This document shows positions 60,176 through 64,000 of a stretch of 64,000 nucleotides of DNA, one piece after another. The stretch spans positions 1 to 64,000 of the forward strand of contig CAUEFI010000009.1 of the NCBI GenBank assembly GCA_958477305.1. Direction: 5' to 3'. The stretch is from HGM12998 sp900756495. GTDB lineage: Bacteria > Bacillota > Clostridia > Oscillospirales > Oscillospiraceae. Within the stretch, counting starts at the first letter, position 1, and each line of letters begins with the position of its first letter. Position numbers and translations under genes: made by a program. The notes beneath the pieces are model-generated. The model saw only the letters and a list, made by a program, of their open reading frames with translations, ran no database searches and was not told where the DNA came from.

Positions 60176-61927
60176 ATGTCCAATATGATTCAGGCGGCGC
60201 GGGATCAGGTGTCCGCCCTCACGCTGGCCGCCTGTAAAAGAGCTGTAGACGCCGGTATACTCCCTGCTGTGGTCCAGGCAGGAGGTAAGGTGGATATCCC
60301 CAAGGACCACCAGAACGGCGATTACGCCTCCTCTTATGCCCTGGCCTGTGCCAAGACCATGGGAAAGAAGCCCAGAGAGATTGCGCAGGCTATCAAGGAC
60401 TGCCTGGAGCTGTCCGGCAGCTATTTTGACCGGGTGGAGATTGCCGGCCCCGGCTTTCTGAACTTTTTCCTGGGTTCCAAGTGGTATGGCGACGTGCTCT
60501 CCGACATCGAGCGGGAGGGCATGCAGTATGGAGGGAGCGAAGAGGGCAGGGGCAAAAAGGTAATGGTAGAGTTTGTCTCCGCCAATCCGACCGGCCCCAT
60601 GCATATGGGCAACGCCCGGGGCGGCGTGCTGGGAGACTCTCTGGCCAACGTCCTCCGCCGTGCTGGCTTTGACACCTGGAAAGAATTCTATGTCAATGAC
60701 GCGGGCAACCAGATTCACAAATTCGCGGAATCCATCCACGCCCGTTATATGCAGATCCTGCTGGGCGAGGATGGCTTTGCCTTCCCGGAGAACGGGTATC
60801 ATGGCGACGATATCAGAGACTTGGCTCAGGCATTTTATGAGGCCTACGGGGATTCCTACAGAGACAAGCCTGAGGAGGAGTGGCTGGCATCTATGAGCCG
60901 CTTCGGACTGGAGCAGAATATTCCCAAGATGAAGGAGGATCTGGCCCGATACAAGATTGTCTATGATCAGTGGTTCTTCGAGTCCGAGCTTCATGAGAGC
61001 GGGTATGTGGCCGAGACCGTCGGAATGCTGGCCGACCGGGGATGGACCTACGAGAAGGATGGGGCTCTGTGGCTCAATACCACTGAATTGCTGAAAAAGA
61101 AGTATTTAGCCGAGGGGAAAACCCAGGAGCAGGTGGATAAGCTTGATTTGAAGGATGATGTGCTCCGCCGGGCCAATGGTTTCTATACTTATTTTGCCGC
61201 AGACATCGCTTACCACCGCAACAAGCTGGAGAAGCGTGGCTTTGATCTGTGCATAGACGTATGGGGAGCCGATCACCACGGGCATGTGGCCCGGCTTCAG
61301 GCCGCGCTGGATGGGTTGGATCTGGATGGGTCACACCGCCTGGTCATTGTGCTGATGCAGCTGGTGAATCTGCTCCAGGATGGACAGCCGGTACGTATGT
61401 CCAAGCGGTCCGGCAAGGCCATTGCGCTCCACGACCTGCTGGATGAGGTCAGCGTAGATGCCGCCCGATACTTTTTCAACTCCCGTTCCGCCACCAGTCC
61501 GGTGGACTTTGACTTGGACTTGGCCGTTCGGGAGGACAGTGAGAATCCGGTATACTACGTCCAGTACGCCCATGCCCGGATCTGCAGCCTGGTCCGGCGG
61601 CTTTCTGAGGAGGCAGGGGCTGCCGTTCCCGTCGCTGCTGCGGTGGATTCCTCCGTCTTTACAACAGCTGAGGAGCAGGCGTTGATCAAAAATCTGGCTC
61701 AGCTTCCGGAAGAGATACACCTAGCTGTCCGGGACTATGATCCATCCCGGGTCAACCGATACCTCATTGCTCTGGCAGGAGACTTTCACCGCTTCTATAA
61801 TTCCTGCCATATCAAGGGGGAGGAAGAGCATATTTTAGCGGCCCGCCTTAAGCTGGCCGATACGGTTCGGGCGGTGATTGCCAACTGTCTGGAGCTAATC
61901 GGCGTGACCGCGCCGGAGAAAATGTAG
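60176..61927 (+). CDS. argS: Arginyl-tRNA synthetase
   Basis: A 583-residue class I synthetase charging tRNA-Arg. ATG behind AAAAGGTG. N-terminal additional domain 1 to 110, then the HIGH motif as PTGPMHMGNARGG (about residue 141), and VRMSKRSGKAIAL as KMSKS. The C-terminal DALR anticodon domain begins about residue 455 (YVQYAHARICSLVRRL). Length is normal. Confidence 0.95.
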   Translation: MSNMIQAARDQVSALTLAACKRAVDAGILPAVVQAGGKVDIPKDHQNGDYASSYALACAKTMGKKPREIAQAIKDCLELSGSYFDRVEIAGPGFLNFFLGSKWYGDVLSDIEREGMQYGGSEEGRGKKVMVEFVSANPTGPMHMGNARGGVLGDSLANVLRRAGFDTWKEFYVNDAGNQIHKFAESIHARYMQILLGEDGFAFPENGYHGDDIRDLAQAFYEAYGDSYRDKPEEEWLASMSRFGLEQNIPKMKEDLARYKIVYDQWFFESELHESGYVAETVGMLADRGWTYEKDGALWLNTTELLKKKYLAEGKTQEQVDKLDLKDDVLRRANGFYTYFAADIAYHRNKLEKRGFDLCIDVWGADHHGHVARLQAALDGLDLDGSHRLVIVLMQLVNLLQDGQPVRMSKRSGKAIALHDLLDEVSVDAARYFFNSRSATSPVDFDLDLAVREDSENPVYYVQYAHARICSLVRRLSEEAGAAVPVAAAVDSSVFTTAEEQALIKNLAQLPEEIHLAVRDYDPSRVNRYLIALAGDFHRFYNSCHIKGEEEHILAARLKLADTVRAVIANCLELIGVTAPEKM

Positions 61928-61944
61928 GGATACCCCCGCATGGC

Positions 61945-62122
61945 TTGCGTAGCCTCAAAAAATGAACTATGTTAGGGATTTAGTGCCGTTGAGGCGACGA
62001 GCGCTTATCAATCTGGAGAGGAATAAGGGGCTGCCGATAGACCGGACAAGTGTCCCGCATTTGAATACAGGGGAAAGAGAGGACACCGGAGCTGCCCCGC
62101 AAGGGCTGTCCGGTGTCCTTGA
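61945..62122 (+). ncRNA. Possible structured RNA after argS
   Basis: A promoter-like pair TTGCGT (61945), 17 bases, TATGTT (61968 to 61973) precedes about 140 bases that fold well. There is a GCC/GGC hairpin (from 61984), CTTAT/ATAAG, GGAC-AAGT-GTCC (62044 to 62055) and a long final hairpin, GGACACCGGA (62080) with TCCGGTGTCC (62109 to 62118) around GCCC/GGGC. No T-run follows. No gene lies here; a minus frame (61967 to 62215) is a shadow. I cannot assign a known class. Confidence 0.35.
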
Positions 62123-62200
62123 CATAAAATTAAAAACGTATTGAGAAATGGGTGAGAAACCGGAGGGGCCTTTATATAGGCAGGAGAAGCCATGGTTGCC

Positions 62201-62229
62201 TTTACAAAAGAACATTGGAGTGGTATTAT
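62201..62229 (+). promoter_or_regulatory. Promoter of the hydrogenase-maturation operon
   Basis: TTTACA (62201 to 62206), 17 bases, TATTAT (62224 to 62229); start near 62236 gives a leader of about 130 bases. Confidence 0.65.
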
Positions 62230-62253
62230 ATAAAAAACATCGCTGACGCGGAA

Positions 62254-62342
62254 GGGGAATACCCCCTGACGGGAAAGGGACGCAGAGAGAATTGCCCCAT
62301 CAGGGGTTTATTTGGCGTACCCTTTCAGGGTGCGCCTTTTTT
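62254..62342 (+). promoter_or_regulatory. Attenuator-like leader ending in an intrinsic terminator
   Basis: GGGG (62254) can pair with CCCC (62262 to 62265). Alternatively CCCCTGA (62263 to 62269) pairs with TCAGGGG (62300 to 62306), or CCCC (62295 to 62298) pairs with the same GGGG. The leader then has a terminator, GGCGTACCCT / AGGGTGCGCC (62314 to 62336) plus six T, just before the ribosome site of the first gene. Competing pairings before a terminator suggest regulated attenuation or a riboswitch of unknown class. Confidence 0.5.
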
Positions 62343-62366
62343 GCGCGGCAGAAGGGAGAAGCGAGT

Positions 62367-62642
62367 ATGGAAGAAGAGAGAGTGGCCCTGCTGGGCCTGG
62401 TGGTGGAGAATCCGGACTCGGTAGAGCCGCTGAATCAGCTGCTGCACCAATACAAGGACTATATTATTGGCCGGATGGGACTACCTTATCGACAGCGGGG
62501 GGTAAGTATCATCAGCATCGTGCTGGACGCGCCGGGAAATGTCATCAGCAGCTTGTCGGGAAAGGCAGGAATGCTCGCCGGCGTGACTGCCAAAGCGGTG
62601 TACTCAAAAATGCCGGAGCGCCGGGATGAGAGCGCTGATTGA
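62367..62642 (+). CDS. TM1266-type [FeFe]-hydrogenase system regulator
   Basis: A 91-residue protein starting MEEERVALLGLVVENPDSVE behind GAAGGGAGAA. The pattern with HQYKDYIIGRMGLPY and GVSIISIVLDAPGNVISSLS, SGKAGMLAGVTAKAVYS is that of the small ACT-like proteins annotated as iron-only hydrogenase system regulators. They sit beside HydE/F/G genes; their exact role is not settled. It overlaps hydE by 17 bases. Confidence 0.85.
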   Translation: MEEERVALLGLVVENPDSVEPLNQLLHQYKDYIIGRMGLPYRQRGVSIISIVLDAPGNVISSLSGKAGMLAGVTAKAVYSKMPERRDESAD

Positions 62643-63687
62643 CAGACTGGAGCGGGATGGAACCCTTGCTGCGGAGGAGTTTACAGTTTTAATCCAAAAC
62701 CGGAACGAGGAGCTGGCCCGGTATCTCTTTGAGAGAGCCGTAGCTTTGCGGAGGAAATATTACGGCGATGACATATATATTCGTGGACTTATTGAGTTTA
62801 CGAATTACTGTAAGAATGACTGCCTTTACTGCGGAATTCGCCGTTCCAACCGAAACGCGGACCGCTATCGCCTGAGCCGGGAGGAGATTCTGAATTGCTG
62901 CCGGGAGGGGTATGCCCTGGGCTACCGCACCTTTGTGCTCCAGGGAGGAGAAGATCCCTGGTACACACCGGAGCGGATCGCTGCGCTGGTGAAGGAGATT
63001 AAGACATACTATCCGGACTGCGCTGTGACGTTGTCTGTAGGTGAACACTCCAGGGAAGTCTATCAACTCTGGTTTGATGCCGGAGCAGACCGTTATTTAC
63101 TGCGCCATGAGACTGCAAACAGCGCCCATTATCGAATGCTTCATCCCAGCTCCATGTCGCTGGAAAACCGGAAACGGTGTCTTTGGGATTTGAAGGAGAT
63201 CGGCTATCAAGTAGGGTGCGGCTTTATGGTGGGGACACCGGGACAGAGGGCGGAATACTTGGCGGAGGACCTGCAATTCATTCGGACGCTGGAGCCGGAT
63301 ATGGTGGGTATTGGCCCGTTTATCCCTCAGCGTGATACGCCCCTGGGGGAGCAGGACGCTGGGAGTCTGGAACTGACGCTGTTCCTGTTGGGGCTTATCC
63401 GGCTTATGCTTCCAAACGTCCTTCTCCCTGCCACGACCGCCTTGGGAACCATCCACCCTCAGGGACGGGAGTTGGGCATTCAGGCTGGAGCCAATGTGTG
63501 TATGCCAAATCTATCTCCAGTAGGGGTACGGGAAAAATACGCACTCTATGACAACAAAATCTGCACGGGAGACGAAGCGGCTCAGTGCCGCAGCTGCCTG
63601 GAGAGCCGCATGCGATCTGTCGGCTGCAGGGTGGTGGTCCACCGTGGAGATCATAAAAATTTGACTGAAGGGGAAGTCCCGCACTGA
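62626..63687 (+). CDS. hydE: [FeFe]-hydrogenase H-cluster maturase HydE
   Basis: A 353-residue radical SAM enzyme. The cluster motif C-x3-C-x2-C is CKNDCLYC near residue 64 (after EFTNY). YALGYRTFVLQGGEDP and a C-terminal NLSPVGVREKYALYDNKIC are typical of HydE. It helps build the dithiomethylamine bridge and iron precursor of the H-cluster. ATG at 62626 lies within the regulator gene. hydG follows after 25 bases. Confidence 0.92.
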   Translation: MRALIDRLERDGTLAAEEFTVLIQNRNEELARYLFERAVALRRKYYGDDIYIRGLIEFTNYCKNDCLYCGIRRSNRNADRYRLSREEILNCCREGYALGYRTFVLQGGEDPWYTPERIAALVKEIKTYYPDCAVTLSVGEHSREVYQLWFDAGADRYLLRHETANSAHYRMLHPSSMSLENRKRCLWDLKEIGYQVGCGFMVGTPGQRAEYLAEDLQFIRTLEPDMVGIGPFIPQRDTPLGEQDAGSLELTLFLLGLIRLMLPNVLLPATTALGTIHPQGRELGIQAGANVCMPNLSPVGVREKYALYDNKICTGDEAAQCRSCLESRMRSVGCRVVVHRGDHKNLTEGEVPH

Positions 63688-63712
63688 CCCGGAAGGAAAG
63701 GAAGGCATCGTC

Positions 63713-64000
63713 ATGTACAACCCAAAATCCATGAAAGCGGAGGAGTTCATTGACCATCAGGAGATCCTGGACAGCTTGGCCTATGCGGACGCGCATAAAA
63801 CCGACGGCCCGGTTATCGACGCTATTCTGGAGAAGGCCCGCCTGCGCAAGGGCCTCTCACATCGGGAGGCGTCTGTCCTGCTTGCCTGTGAGCTGGAGGA
63901 CCGGAATCAGGAGATCTATGCCCTGGCCGAGCAGATCAAGAAGGACTTTTATGGAAACCGCATTGTCATCTTTGCCCCTCTGTACCTCTCTAATTACTGT
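63713..64000 (+). CDS. hydG: [FeFe]-hydrogenase H-cluster maturase HydG, cut by the window end
   Basis: The first 96 codons of a longer gene (family about 470 residues). Start ATG (MYNPKSMKAEEFIDHQEI) behind GGAAGGAAAGGAAGG. The KARLRKGLSHREASVLLACE segment and the last residues visible, IVIFAPLYLSNYC, are the HydG approach to its radical SAM cluster (C at the window end is the first Cys). HydG makes CO and cyanide from tyrosine for the H-cluster. Confidence 0.9.
   Translation, partial: MYNPKSMKAEEFIDHQEILDSLAYADAHKTDGPVIDAILEKARLRKGLSHREASVLLACELEDRNQEIYALAEQIKKDFYGNRIVIFAPLYLSNYC

Noticed and set aside
61980..62035. Similarity to the glmS ribozyme
   Set aside because: GACGAG and TTATC occur, but the pseudoknot segments and the CGGCGG...CCTCCCGG core are absent, and glmS is not nearby.
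62060..62118. Similarity to a cobalamin riboswitch (GCTGCCCCGC loop)
   Set aside because: Only one short box agrees; the B12 box and the core GGTG...AATCC segment are missing and the loop lies in a simple hairpin.

Overview
The window looks like a piece of a moderately GC-rich, anaerobic Gram-positive (Firmicutes/Clostridia) chromosome. The most likely family is Oscillospiraceae of the Flavonifractor / Pseudoflavonifractor / Lawsonibacter kind. This is inferred from strong Shine-Dalgarno sites, frequent TTG/GTG starts, S-layer (SLH) proteins, [FeFe]-hydrogenase maturases and Clostridia-style pst-pho and rpoN loci; nothing in the sequence names the species.

Region 1 (1 to about 25.7 kb) is the right-hand part of a siphovirus prophage of HK97 type. 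Small early or middle genes, including a YopX-like protein, lead to a putative late regulator. A possible late promoter follows, then HNH endonuclease, P27-family small terminase, large terminase, portal, protease, capsid, connectors, tail tube, chaperone, a displaced gp10-like gene, tape measure, distal tail, Gp37-like tail protein, a repeat-rich receptor-type tail protein, endolysin and two holin-type genes. The integrase, repressor and replication genes must lie left of the window. Cargo sits inside or behind the structural genes: a RelE/RHH toxin-antitoxin pair in reverse orientation in the tail operon, and an AbiF/AbiD-like HEPN gene preceded by its own promoter and a compact terminator-ended RNA. 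Small RHH-type regulators follow, with repeated operators. The endolysin is split by an in-frame TAA, so this prophage may be impaired for lysis.

Region 2 (about 25.7 to 36.6 kb) carries a MerR-type operator followed by tetR and a MacAB-like efflux operon, then an SLH protein, a lipoprotein, asnS, two small genes and an iron-dependent alcohol dehydrogenase. Region 3 (36.8 to 44 kb) is a complete phosphate cluster on the minus strand, pstS-pstC-pstA-pstB-phoU-phoB-phoR, with PhoB/PhoP-type repeats in front of pstS. Region 4 (44 to 47.1 kb) is a translationally coupled rpoN / acetyltransferase / HAD phosphatase operon, a sigma-54-type promoter diverging from rpoN, and tRNA-Thr and tRNA-Tyr behind a strong promoter.

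Region 5 (47.3 to 64 kb) holds a more AT-rich SLH-linked HtrA-type protease, an aldo/keto reductase, a zincin, an XRE/winged-helix pair and tex. It continues with a coiled-coil protein, a sodium:solute symporter, an amidohydrolase, murI, a DUF1934 protein and argS. A possible structured RNA and an attenuator-like leader then precede the [FeFe]-hydrogenase maturation operon (TM1266-type regulator, hydE, hydG), which is cut by the window end.

The feature with the best claim to being an unusual system is the AbiF-like gene with its upstream RNA at 23.8 to 24.86 kb.
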